Positions 1 to 6,106 are shown, counted from the stretch's first letter. The stretch is 7,076 nt of DNA from an uncultured Pseudomonadota bacterium (GCA_937967875.1 CALBTQ010000734.1:1-7076); one strand, 5' to 3'. Translations and numbers: made by a program. The notes: a model not told the origin generated them from the letters alone.

Positions 1-46
1 AGATCGTATTCGGTGACTGGAGTTCAGACGTGTGCTCTTCCGATCT
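1..46 (+). other. Illumina adapter contamination (not genomic)
   Basis: Positions 13-46 match the 34-nt Illumina TruSeq read-2/index-side adapter, ending in the familiar TGCTCTTCCGATCT. Positions 1-4 (AGAT) match the last four bases of the P7 flow-cell oligo, and the eight bases between them (5-12, CGTATTCG) sit exactly where the i7 index lies. The match is recalled from the known oligo, not searched. This is library DNA assembled onto the contig end, so true genomic sequence starts at about 47. The orientation means that reads running leftwards out of sppA continued into the adapter. Confidence 0.97.
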
Positions 47-63
47 AAGCGCCGCACGCGGCT

Positions 64-1761
64 CTAGCGGATTTCCAACTCGAAGGGCAAACCGGCGAAG
101 GGCCCGGCGGCGATCAACCGCGCGCGCTCGAAGGTGGCGTGATCCAGCAGCGACAGCGGCGAAGCCTGCGCGGCCGTGCCCAGCGACAGCAGCGTTTTGA
201 GCGGACCGGGCACCTGCGGAAATTCGACCAGCCGCGGCGGTTCGCCCTTGGCCCCGCCGGCCGCCGCGACCGCCAGGCGCACCGCGTCGCCGATGCCGCC
301 CAGTTCGTCGGCCAGTTTGGCCTGCACCGCTTCGCTGCCGGTCCACACGCGGCCTTCGGCCAGCGCGTCGATTTTCTTGAGCGGCAGCTTGCGCCCGGCG
401 GCGACGGCCTCTTTGAACTCGCCGTAGATGTGCGCCAGGATCTCCTCCATGCGTTGGCGTTCGACTTTCGAGAAACGGCCCGTGCTGCTCCAGATGGAGG
501 CGGCCGCGCCGCGCCGGTGACGGTCGATGGAAACGCCCAGTTTGTTGAACAGGCCGCTCAGGTCGAACTTGCCGGCGATCACGCCGATCGAGCCGGTGAG
601 CGTGCCGCGCTCGCAGAGAATCTTCTGGCCGCCCACGGCGATCATGTAGCCGCCGGACGCGGCGACGTCGCCCATGCTGACGATTACCGGCTTTTTCTCG
701 GCCACGCGCGCCACCTCGCGACGGATCAGATCGCTGCCCATTGCCGCGCCGCCGGGGCTGGACACGCGCAGGACGACCGCGGCGAACTCCTTGTCGCGGC
801 GCAGGCGGCGCAGGATTTTCACGTAGCCCTTCGCGCCGGGGTTGCCGCCGCTCATGTCGCCCTGCCCTTCGCGGATCGTGCCGCGCACGTGCACGACGGC
901 GATTTGCGGGGCGCGGCGCAAACGCGCGGCGGCGTTGGCGCGGCGCTGCATCGTGCGTAGGTAGGCGCGGCCGATCAGCGGGATGCCGTGATTTTTGTCC
1001 AACTGCAATTCCTTGAGCAGTTCGTCGCGGTAGGCGATCGTGTCGACCAGCCCGGCTTTTTTGGCGCGCGGCGGCGTATAGGGTCCGCCGTCGATCAGCT
1101 TTTTCACCTGCGCCTTGGTCTTGCCCAGCGCCTCGGCCAGATCGACCACCACCTGCTCGTAAAGACCGTCGAGCAGCCCGTCGGTCATTTCGCGCGCCGC
1201 CTGGCTGGCGGTTTTGCGCGTGTAGGTTTCGCCGGCGTTCTTGAATTTACCGGCGACCAGCAGGTCGGGCTTTACGTCGCCCTTGTCGAGCAGACCGCGG
1301 AAAAACATCATCTCCATGCTCAGGCCGGTCAGCGCGATCATCCCCGAGGGCACGAGCACGCGGCGCTCGCAGATCGCGGCCAACAGCATCTCGCGCGTCG
1401 AGGCGGTTTCGATCAGCGCGACCAGTTTCTTGCCCGCCGCCTTTACGCGCATCAGCGCCCGGGCGACTTCCTGCAGGCGCGCCAGGCCCAGCGAGGACGG
1501 GCCGATGCTCAGCAACACGGTATCGATTTTATCGTCGACGGCGACATGGTCCAGCAGCGTGAGCAGATCGTAGTGGGTCATGCGCGGACGGCGCAGGTAC
1601 TCCAACGGCGAGGAGGGAATCCACCGCTCGGGAAACGAGCCGGCGAGCTTGATTTCGATCGAACGATATCGCGCGCGGCGCAGGAAAAAGCCGGTGAAGG
1701 CCAAGATAAACGCCGCCCAGAGGCGGGCGAGAAAATCGGTGATCGCGCCGAACAGGCCCAT
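64..1761 (-). CDS. sppA: Signal peptide peptidase SppA, 67K type (peptidase family S49)
   Basis: Membrane-anchored serine protease that degrades cleaved signal peptides after export. The 565-aa product has a hydrophobic N-terminal anchor (about residues 11-28), then two tandem S49 domains, as in the long E. coli-type enzyme (about 618 aa). The likely catalytic lysine is K174 in GKFKNAGE, equivalent to E. coli K209. The likely nucleophile is S369 in DVAASGGY, equivalent to S409, followed by the typical TLTGSIGV segment. An upstream in-frame ATG at 1789-1791 would add 10 residues but has no Shine-Dalgarno. The ATG at 1759-1761 has GGAGG five bases upstream and places the anchor at the N-terminus, so I chose it. 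It is divergent from the acyltransferase operon. The C-terminus is intact: the TAG stop lies 17 bases inside the adapter junction. The assignment to SppA is firm; the start is less so. Confidence 0.95.
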   Translation of the reverse strand: MGLFGAITDFLARLWAAFILAFTGFFLRRARYRSIEIKLAGSFPERWIPSSPLEYLRRPRMTHYDLLTLLDHVAVDDKIDTVLLSIGPSSLGLARLQEVARALMRVKAAGKKLVALIETASTREMLLAAICERRVLVPSGMIALTGLSMEMMFFRGLLDKGDVKPDLLVAGKFKNAGETYTRKTASQAAREMTDGLLDGLYEQVVVDLAEALGKTKAQVKKLIDGGPYTPPRAKKAGLVDTIAYRDELLKELQLDKNHGIPLIGRAYLRTMQRRANAAARLRRAPQIAVVHVRGTIREGQGDMSGGNPGAKGYVKILRRLRRDKEFAAVVLRVSSPGGAAMGSDLIRREVARVAEKKPVIVSMGDVAASGGYMIAVGGQKILCERGTLTGSIGVIAGKFDLSGLFNKLGVSIDRHRRGAAASIWSSTGRFSKVERQRMEEILAHIYGEFKEAVAAGRKLPLKKIDALAEGRVWTGSEAVQAKLADELGGIGDAVRLAVAAAGGAKGEPPRLVEFPQVPGPLKTLLSLGTAAQASPLSLLDHATFERARLIAAGPFAGLPFELEIR

Positions 1762-1843
1762 CGGTTCCTCCGCGTTGTTTGGTCTTACCATAATGCATAA
1801 GTACTGCTTGCCGCCAGTGCGGACGCTGGTCTACATTGAGGCC
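1762..1843. promoter_or_regulatory. Divergent intergenic region between sppA and the acyltransferase operon
   Basis: These 82 bases separate two genes transcribed away from each other, so promoters for both must lie here or inside the neighbouring coding sequence. There is an AT-richer core around 1775-1803 with TTGTTT at 1775-1780 and the palindrome ATGCAT at 1793-1798. I could not find a -35/-10 pair with convincing matches and 16-18 base spacing on either strand. The regulatory role is inferred from gene orientation, not from a clear motif. Confidence 0.3.
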
Positions 1844-2581
1844 ATGTCCGACAACAAACATTACACGTTCAAATGGCATGAAAGGCTGCTGCTGCGTTGC
1901 GGCCCGCCGCTGGTCGCGGCGCTGCTGAAACTGTGGTGCCGCTCCTGCCGCGTGGTCGCACGCGAAAACGAGGAGCGCGAACTGGCGGCGGTGAAACAGT
2001 ACGACGGCTGCGTGTATCCGACGTGGCACCAGCGGATGTTCTACTTCTTTTACGACTTCGGCGCGCGGCACGTGACGATGATGATCAGCAAGAGCAAGGA
2101 CGGCGAATACGCCAACGCGCTGGCGCTGCGGCTGGGTTTTTACTCGGTGCGCGGCAGCGCCACGCGGGGCGGACGCACGGCAATGCACGCGCTGATCGAC
2201 AAGGTCAACGGCGGCGGGCACAAGGCGGGGATGATGGCCGACGGGCCCAAGGGTCCGCCGCGCACCTTGAAGATGGGTTCGGTGATCATCGCCCGCGCCA
2301 CCGGGCGGCCGATCATCCCGATGATGGTTGGCGCAAAACGGAAAATCGTGTTTAAATCGTGGGACCGATATTTTCTGCCCGTGCCCTTCACGCAGGTCGT
2401 GTTGCTGCACGGGGATCCGGTGTTCGTGCCGCCGGACGCCGACGAGGCGCAATGCGAAGAGATTCGGCGGCTCGTCGAAACGCGCATGAACGAAATGGCC
2501 GACCGCTGCGATCGTTGGTGGGGCGGCGAACCGGTCGGCAAGCCGGGGCACGATCTGCCCGCGCCGGGCGAAGAAAAGTAG
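1844..2581 (+). CDS. Lysophospholipid acyltransferase family protein (DUF374)
   Basis: Predicted acyl-CoA or acyl-ACP dependent acyltransferase of the LPLAT superfamily, DUF374 branch, which occurs mainly in Gram-negative bacteria and probably acts on envelope lipids at the inner membrane. The 245-aa product shows the family's block order: WHQR at 61-64 (variant of the catalytic His motif), ISKSKDGE at 81-88, VRGSATRGG at 102-110, MADGPKGP at 131-138, and SWDRYFLPVPF at 172-182. A hydrophobic stretch near residues 15-31 may contact the membrane. The open frame continues far upstream. I chose the ATG at 1844 because homologous sequence begins here, although its GAGG is only two bases away; the ATG at 1793 is a possible longer start. 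It is first in an operon with prmA and rsmE. The substrate cannot be told from sequence; lipid A or phospholipid precursors are both possible. Confidence 0.88.
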   Translation: MSDNKHYTFKWHERLLLRCGPPLVAALLKLWCRSCRVVARENEERELAAVKQYDGCVYPTWHQRMFYFFYDFGARHVTMMISKSKDGEYANALALRLGFYSVRGSATRGGRTAMHALIDKVNGGGHKAGMMADGPKGPPRTLKMGSVIIARATGRPIIPMMVGAKRKIVFKSWDRYFLPVPFTQVVLLHGDPVFVPPDADEAQCEEIRRLVETRMNEMADRCDRWWGGEPVGKPGHDLPAPGEEK

Positions 2582-2591
2582 GGGGGATTTC

Positions 2592-3470
2592 ATGGCCAAT
2601 CCGGAACTGTTTATTCTGACCGTCGACGTGCCGCTGCCGCTGGCCGACGCGGTGAGCAGCCGTTTGTTCGACGCCGGTCTGCGCGGCCTGGAGGAACAGG
2701 ACAGCGACCTGGGCATGCGCCTGGTGACCTACGGCGACGACGAAACGCAAATCAAACGCTACGCGCAACTGGCGCACGAGTACCTCTCGGCGCTCAGCGA
2801 ATTCGAGCCCACGGCGCACCAGGCGAAAATCGACATCAAGGTGCAGCGCAACTCGCAATGGTCCACCTCGTGGATGAAGTACTTCAAACCGACGCCGGTG
2901 ACCGACTCGATCATCGTACAGCCGTCATGGGAGAAGTCGGCGCCGCCGGCGGGCAAAAAGTTGATCATCATCGAACCGAAAATGGCCTTCGGCTTCGGCA
3001 CGCACGCGACGACGCGACTGGCCTCGCGGGCGATCGAGCGCTACTGCCTGGCCTATCCCGGCCGCAACGTACTGGACGTGGGCACGGGCACGGGCATCCT
3101 GGCGCTGGTCGCGGCGGTGAGCGGCGCGAAACGCGCGTTGGGGCTCGACCACGATCTGGTGGCGGTCGAGGCGGCGCGCGAGAACGCGGAACTCAACGGC
3201 CTGAGCGCGTTGTGCAGTTTTTCCGACGAGCCGGTGGAATCGCTGAAGGGACAGTTCGATCTGGTCGCGGCGAACATCAACGCGCCGACGCTGACGCGGC
3301 TGGCGGAAACGCTGGCGCATCTGCTCGCGCCCGAAGGCCGGCTGGCGATTACGGGCATTCTGACCATCTCGGCCAACGAAGTGGCCGCCGCCTTCGAGCC
3401 GCACGGCCTGCGGGTGGTCGACCGCGACATGGAAGAGGAGTGGACGCTGCTGGAGCTGACCCGCGCATGA
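2592..3470 (+). CDS. prmA: Ribosomal protein L11 methyltransferase PrmA
   Basis: SAM-dependent enzyme that methylates amino groups of ribosomal protein L11 (family knowledge). The 292-aa length is typical. The N-terminal substrate-recognition domain covers about residues 1-100, and the linker ends with the family block W90-W94 plus KYFKP. Then come EPKMAFGFGTHATT at 128-141, the SAM-binding motif I LDVGTGTGIL at 161-170, the acidic LGLDHD at 183-188 that should bind the ribose, and VAANIN at 225-230, the counterpart of the usual ANILA motif IV. The ATG at 2592 follows a purine-rich GGGGGA ribosome-binding site four bases upstream. It lies 10 bases after the acyltransferase stop, and its TGA overlaps the rsmE start. 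The ANIN variant replaces the more common leucine after NI; otherwise nothing is missing. Confidence 0.95.
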   Translation: MANPELFILTVDVPLPLADAVSSRLFDAGLRGLEEQDSDLGMRLVTYGDDETQIKRYAQLAHEYLSALSEFEPTAHQAKIDIKVQRNSQWSTSWMKYFKPTPVTDSIIVQPSWEKSAPPAGKKLIIIEPKMAFGFGTHATTRLASRAIERYCLAYPGRNVLDVGTGTGILALVAAVSGAKRALGLDHDLVAVEAARENAELNGLSALCSFSDEPVESLKGQFDLVAANINAPTLTRLAETLAHLLAPEGRLAITGILTISANEVAAAFEPHGLRVVDRDMEEEWTLLELTRA

Positions 3471-4204
3471 GCCGCCATCCGGTCGAACGCCTCGCGCCCG
3501 GACCGCTGACGATCGCCGACGACGTCGCCCACCATCTGCTGCACGTGCTGCGCGTGCGCGCCGGACAAACCGTCACCCTTTTCGACGAGCACGGCAACGA
3601 AGCGCCGGCGATGATCGTCGCGCCGGGCAAGCGGACGGTCGAGGTGCGCGTCGGCGAGATCGAGAAGATCGATCGCGAATCGCCCGCGGACATCGCGCTG
3701 GCCTTCGCGCTGAGCAAGGGCGACAAGCCCGAGTGGATCGTGCAGAAGGCCGTCGAACTGGGTGTGAACGAACTGGTGATTTTCGCGGCGGCGCGTTCGG
3801 TGGCGCGGTGGCGCGCGGAGGAGATCGAACGCAAGCTGCAACGGTTGCGCGACACGGCGCGCGGCGCGGCGGCGCAATGCGGCCGCAACCGGCTGCCGGC
3901 GCTGCATTACGCCGCCTCGACGGCGGAAGCCGCCGTCGGTTTGGCCGATCGTCCGCTGCGCCTGGTGAGTGCGCCCACCGCCGAGCGTGGACTGCTGGAT
4001 TTGCCGGCGCGCCAATCGGCCAAACGCGCCGCGCTGCTCACCGGACCCGAAGGCGGCCTGACCGACGAGGAGTTGGCCGCGCTGCTCGCCGCCGATTGGC
4101 AGCCCGTCGCGCTGGGTCCGCGCATCCTACGCGCCGAGACGGCCGCGCTGGCCGCGACCGCGCTGCTGCAAGGCGCGCTGGGCGATCTGGGCACGAAGAA
4201 ATAA
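3467..4204 (+). CDS. rsmE: 16S rRNA (uracil-1498-N3)-methyltransferase RsmE
   Basis: SPOUT-class methyltransferase that modifies U1498 of 16S rRNA in the assembled 30S subunit. The 245-aa product has an N-terminal PUA-like RNA-binding domain (about 1-70), with HHLLHVLRVRAGQ at 22-34 and FDEHG at 39-43. The knotted catalytic domain shows ALSKGDKPEWIVQKAVELGV at 81-100, ARSVARW at 109-115, AAAQCGR at 134-140, LTGPEGGLTDEE at 191-202 and LGPRILRAETAAL at 216-228. These are the defining RsmE blocks. The start is set by an ATGA overlap with the prmA stop, indicating translational coupling. Adjacent prmA and rsmE are common in many bacteria, which supports both calls. Confidence 0.96.
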   Translation: MSRHPVERLAPGPLTIADDVAHHLLHVLRVRAGQTVTLFDEHGNEAPAMIVAPGKRTVEVRVGEIEKIDRESPADIALAFALSKGDKPEWIVQKAVELGVNELVIFAAARSVARWRAEEIERKLQRLRDTARGAAAQCGRNRLPALHYAASTAEAAVGLADRPLRLVSAPTAERGLLDLPARQSAKRAALLTGPEGGLTDEELAALLAADWQPVALGPRILRAETAALAATALLQGALGDLGTKK

Positions 4205-4237
4205 CGGCGTCATCCGACCGGTGAAAAGCGGCTCAAC

Positions 4238-4266
4238 TTGCACCGGCGGTCCGGCGCGTGTAAGGT
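4238..4266 (+). promoter_or_regulatory. Possible sigma-70-type promoter for the 4309 gene
   Basis: TTGCAC at 4238-4243 and TAAGGT at 4261-4266 are separated by exactly 17 bases, in the only long gap (104 bases) upstream of the unknown gene at 4309. Each hexamer matches the E. coli consensus at three positions, but these include TTG of the -35 and the key T-A...T of the -10. The -35 overlaps one arm of a 6-bp inverted repeat (CCGGTG 4218-4223, CACCGG 4241-4246) that could be an operator. Support is spacing and location only. Confidence 0.42.
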
Positions 4267-4308
4267 GGGCAACCGACGAACCATCAACCCAAGCGGGCGG
4301 AAACGCAC

Positions 4309-4872
4309 ATGCAATTGCAGGAGATCATCGACCATCCCAGCGGCGTGTGGGCGGCGGCAAAGTACATCGAGGAACACCTGTCGCACTACGCGGGACATCC
4401 GCTGACCGGTGGTCACAACGGCTCGCCGGACAACGAACTGCCCCGGTTGATGGACGAACTGCGCCAGTTCCTGTATCGCATGCCGCCCGACGAATACACC
4501 GTGGCCAGCGTGCGTCAATTGTCGCTGCAACTGCTCGCGCTGGCGGCGCAAGCGGGCCTGCCCTGCTGCGAATTGAGCGATTTCATCGAATGGCTCAACG
4601 AACACGGCGACATGGAAACGCGCATCGAATACACCCTCGCCGCGCTGGATGTGCTGCTGGACGAATTTGCCTGGACGCCCAACCCGGAAATCAAAGAAGC
4701 CGGCACCCTCCGCAAAAGCCTGCAAACGCACTGGAAGATTCTCAGCGGCCTGCAGGACATGGCCACCACCGGCGCGATGGGCCCCACCGAGGACATCGAG
4801 CTGTTCGACATGATGGTCCGCGGCCTGCTCGCCCAAGCCAGAACGCTGATCGCCGCCTACGAAAACGCCTGA
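4309..4872 (+). CDS. Hypothetical acidic helical protein, 187 aa
   Basis: I do not recognise a family. The 187-aa product is soluble, with no signal peptide or membrane segment, and rich in leucine, alanine and acidic residues in a pattern suggesting mostly alpha helices (for example 48-58, 65-83, 100-122, 133-152 and 161-184). Notable features are a C-C pair at 86-87 and a Gly/His-containing segment GHPLTGGHNG at 29-38. G+C and codon use match the housekeeping neighbours, so it appears native. The ATG at 4309 has only a weak purine run (GGCGG, eight bases upstream). It is separated from rsmE by 104 bases with a plausible promoter, so it may be its own unit or a distal operon member. Its TGA stop is one base before the heptamer repeat array. 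Coding is likely because the frame stays open in step with neighbouring codon bias. Confidence 0.75.
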   Translation: MQLQEIIDHPSGVWAAAKYIEEHLSHYAGHPLTGGHNGSPDNELPRLMDELRQFLYRMPPDEYTVASVRQLSLQLLALAAQAGLPCCELSDFIEWLNEHGDMETRIEYTLAALDVLLDEFAWTPNPEIKEAGTLRKSLQTHWKILSGLQDMATTGAMGPTEDIELFDMMVRGLLAQARTLIAAYENA

Positions 4873-4873
4873 C

Positions 4874-4929
4874 GAATTTCGAATGCCGAATTTCGAATGC
4901 GGAATGCCGAATTTGGAACTTTGAATAGG
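4874..4929 (+). repeat. Left heptamer array, eight 7-bp units (GAATNNN)
   Basis: Eight contiguous units in perfect 7-base register: GAATTTC, GAATGCC, GAATTTC, GAATGCG, GAATGCC, GAATTTG, GAACTTT and GAATAGG. Seven of the eight begin GAAT; the last three bases vary. The array starts one base after the stop codon of the 4309 gene. Its last unit forms part of the AGGA Shine-Dalgarno (4927-4930) of the S23-family gene. Similar GAAT-type low-complexity runs are familiar in intergenic DNA of some environmental bacteria, where translated they give NFEFRIS-like peptides. The inverted counterpart lies at 5279-5341. Confidence 0.93.
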
Positions 4930-4937
4930 ACAATCAA

Positions 4938-5282
4938 ATGAATGACCTGAAGGATAGGACGAAAGCCTTTGCGTTGAGAATCATTCGATTGACGGAAACA
5001 TGACCTTCGGTCCAAACGGCCAACATCATCGGGCGTCAATTTTTACGAAGCGGCACATCGATGGCGGCAAATTATCGCGCAGTCTGTCGTGCAAAATCGA
5101 AAAAGGATTTCATTGCCAAATTGGGCATTGTCGAGGAAGAATGCGATGAATCTCTTTTCTGGATGGAACTGCTCGTCGAGAGCGGGATTGTTCCCGCAAA
5201 CCGTTTGCATGATCTAAGACAGGAGGCTGAGGAAATATTAAAAATAACCATTACCTCCGCCAAAACCGCCAAATCCAATTAA
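4938..5282 (+). pseudogene. Four-helix-bundle (S23 / 23S rRNA intervening-sequence) protein, interrupted by in-frame TGA
   Basis: The reading frame starts at ATG 4938, seven bases after AGGA, and reads MNDLKDRTKAFALRIIRL, a typical N-terminus of the S23/IVP family. It then meets TGA at 5001-5003 (codon 22) and continues in the same frame as SVQTANIIGRQFLRSGTS and MAANYRAVCRAKSKKDF up to TAA at 5280. Joined, the 114 codons match the usual family length (about 115-120 aa) and block order, including IGRQ.LRSGTS, ANYRA and KLGIVEEE.DES. Homologues usually have leucine before the proline that follows the stop, so one base change (for example TTA to TGA) would explain it. Only a 73-aa fragment starting at ATG 5061 remains open; it lacks helix 1 and has no good ribosome-binding site. 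The molecular role of the family is unknown. Recent inactivation, assembly error or leaky readthrough (the stop is followed by C) are all possible. Confidence 0.85.
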
Positions 5283-5341
5283 TTCAAAATTCCGCATTCG
5301 AAATTCGCCATTCGGCACTCCGCATTCGCCATTCCGCATTG
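5279..5341 (-). repeat. Right heptamer array, about nine 7-bp units, inverted
   Basis: Read on the minus strand the units are CAATGCG, GAATGGC, GAATGCG, GAGTGCC, GAATGGC, GAATTTC, GAATGCG, GAATTTT and GAATTAA, in perfect 7-base register. The innermost unit overlaps the TAA stop codon (5280-5282) of the S23-family gene. The 5289-5307 stretch is the exact reverse complement of 4887-4905. The outer end (5341) lies 18 bases before the -35 of the toxin-antitoxin promoter. Confidence 0.92.
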
Positions 5342-5359
5342 GCAATATCTTACACCATC

Positions 5360-5388
5360 TTGAGATGTACTTAATTAGGTGCTATATT
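5360..5388 (+). promoter_or_regulatory. Extended -10 sigma-70-type promoter of the toxin-antitoxin operon
   Basis: TTGAGA at 5360-5365 and TATATT at 5383-5388 are separated by 17 bases. TGC just before the -10 (5380-5382) makes it an extended -10 (TGN). The -35 matches consensus at four of six positions and the -10 at five of six. Transcription would start near 5395, about 30 bases before the antitoxin ATG. This is the clearest promoter in the window and lies in a strongly AT-rich patch within G+C-rich DNA. Confidence 0.75.
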
Positions 5389-5392
5389 AAGT
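5369..5392 (+). promoter_or_regulatory. Candidate autoregulatory operator (7-10-7 inverted repeat)
   Basis: ACTTAAT at 5369-5375 and ATTAAGT at 5386-5392 are perfect inverted copies with a 10-base spacer. The right arm overlaps the -10 element. Phd/YefM-type antitoxins usually bind palindromes over their own promoter and repress it together with the toxin, so this is the expected site and place. The role is inferred from position; binding is not shown. Confidence 0.6.
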
Positions 5393-5423
5393 CCTGCGCA
5401 ACATCCAACGCGGGAGCGATAAA

Positions 5424-5711
5424 ATGAACCTGAAAAACGACGTCAAGCCGATCACCTATTTGAAGACCAACACAGCCGAAGTGGTGCGGGACGTGGCGCA
5501 AAGCGGGCGGACCATGGTGATCACGCAAAACGGCGAAGCCAAGGTCGTGGTCATGGACGTGGAAACCTATTCGCGGTGGCGCGACGCGGTGGTGTTGATG
5601 AAGATGATTTCGCAGGGCGAAGCGGAAGCGGCTACCGGACGCCTGGTTTCCCAGGACAAGGCGTTCGCCGACGCGCTCAAAGCGATCGACCGAGCTGCCG
5701 GCGATGAGTAA
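5424..5711 (+). CDS. Type II antitoxin, Phd/YefM family
   Basis: The 95-aa labile antitoxin is predicted to neutralise the toxin encoded next and to repress the operon. The N-terminal domain has the Phd/YefM pattern: DVKPITYLKTNTAEVVRDV (6-24), then SGRTMVITQNGEAKVVVMDVETY (27-49), the strand-turn-strand typical of the dimeric DNA-binding fold. The C-terminal part (about 55-95) is helical and charged, as expected of the segment that wraps the toxin. The ATG at 5424 follows GGGAG with a seven-base gap. It is the first gene after the extended -10 promoter. The last 8 bases overlap the toxin gene, favouring coupled translation in the normal antitoxin-first order. Family membership is clear; the exact subfamily is not. 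Confidence 0.9.
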   Translation: MNLKNDVKPITYLKTNTAEVVRDVAQSGRTMVITQNGEAKVVVMDVETYSRWRDAVVLMKMISQGEAEAATGRLVSQDKAFADALKAIDRAAGDE

Positions 5712-6033
5712 ACGCAAGTACCGGGTGCTATGGACCGAGATCGCCGCCCGCGATCTGGCGGATATCGCCCTGTATGTCGCCTACGATTCTCCCGCCTCGG
5801 CGCGGCTGATCGTCGATAAAATGCGCGAACGCACCGCCGCGTTGGAGCATAATCCGTTGCGCGGACGGGTCGTGCCGGAGTTGGCCCGGTTGGGTTTGCG
5901 TTCCTGGCGGGAAATCGTGATCAAGCCCTATCGCTTGGTCTATCGCGTCGAAGCGCAAACGGTGATCGTTTTAGCCGTGTTCGACTCCCGCCGCAATCTG
6001 GAAGATATTTTGCTGGACCGAATGGTGCGGTAG
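5704..6033 (+). CDS. Type II toxin, RelE/ParE superfamily
   Basis: The 109-aa product fits the compact RelE/ParE fold: an N-terminal strand KYRVLWTEIAARDLADIALYVA (5-26), two helices with SARLIVDKMRERTAALEHNP (32-51), the loop RGRVVPELARLG (53-64), then SWREIVIKPYRLVYRVE (67-83) and VIVLAVFDSRRNLEDIL (87-103) strands. The WREI..KPYRLVYRV and R-rich pieces are typical of ParE-like members. Toxins of this superfamily either cleave mRNA at the ribosome (RelE) or poison DNA gyrase (ParE). The DLADIA.Y and late strand pattern look slightly more ParE-like, but sequence alone does not settle the target. The frame is intact. It overlaps the antitoxin by 8 bases and is convergent with the ftsY operon. 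Confidence 0.9.
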   Translation: MSKRKYRVLWTEIAARDLADIALYVAYDSPASARLIVDKMRERTAALEHNPLRGRVVPELARLGLRSWREIVIKPYRLVYRVEAQTVIVLAVFDSRRNLEDILLDRMVR

Positions 6034-6106
6034 CGGCACCCGTCAGTATTTGAACCAATACAAGCATAGCTAGTTATAAATGATTAGTTACAAGTGACAG
6101 TTTAAC

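Larger units (their letters stand above)
4874..5341. mobile_element. Putative repeat-bracketed S23 cassette (IVS-like)
   Basis: A 468-bp unit made of left array, S23-family gene and right array in opposite orientation. The arrays contain a perfect 19-bp inverted repeat (4887-4905 against 5289-5307), so a transcript could fold into a stem closing a loop of about 383 nt that holds the whole gene. By hand count the gene is about 46% G+C, against well over 60% in surrounding housekeeping genes, suggesting a foreign origin. The design recalls intervening sequences of 23S rRNA, which are stem-bounded and often encode S23 proteins, but this one sits between protein genes. No transposase, integrase or obvious target-site duplication is visible, so mobility is inference. 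Confidence 0.4.

Noticed and set aside
1762..1843. Specific -35/-10 pairs for sppA or the acyltransferase operon
   Set aside because: TTGTTT at 1775 and TTATGC/CATTAT-like hexamers were tried on both strands, but partners at 16-18 bases are poor. Only the region, not a site, is reported.
1529..2716. Long minus-strand open frame (395 codons) across the acyltransferase gene
   Set aside because: It is antisense to a well-supported gene, has Arg/His/Pro-rich low-information sequence typical of G+C-rich shadow frames, and shows no family motif. The same applies to other long antisense frames such as 139-960, 988-1800, 3053-4015 and 4210-4836.
4218..4246. Rho-independent terminator after rsmE (CCGGTG ... 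CACCGG)
   Set aside because: The stem is only 6 bp with a 17-base loop and no T-run follows. It overlaps the candidate -35 and is better viewed as a possible operator or chance.
5001..5003. Selenocysteine codon in the S23 gene
   Set aside because: Homologues have leucine, not cysteine, at this position, and I see no convincing SECIS-like hairpin directly downstream.
5061..5282. Functional 73-aa gene starting at ATG 5061
   Set aside because: It lacks the first helix of the S23 fold and has no good ribosome-binding site. The homologous frame extends upstream to ATG 4938 with a proper AGGA site, so this is a fragment of the interrupted gene.
4874..5341. CRISPR-like array
   Set aside because: The repeat unit is 7 bp with no spacers, and the two arrays are inverted relative to each other. 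There are no cas genes.
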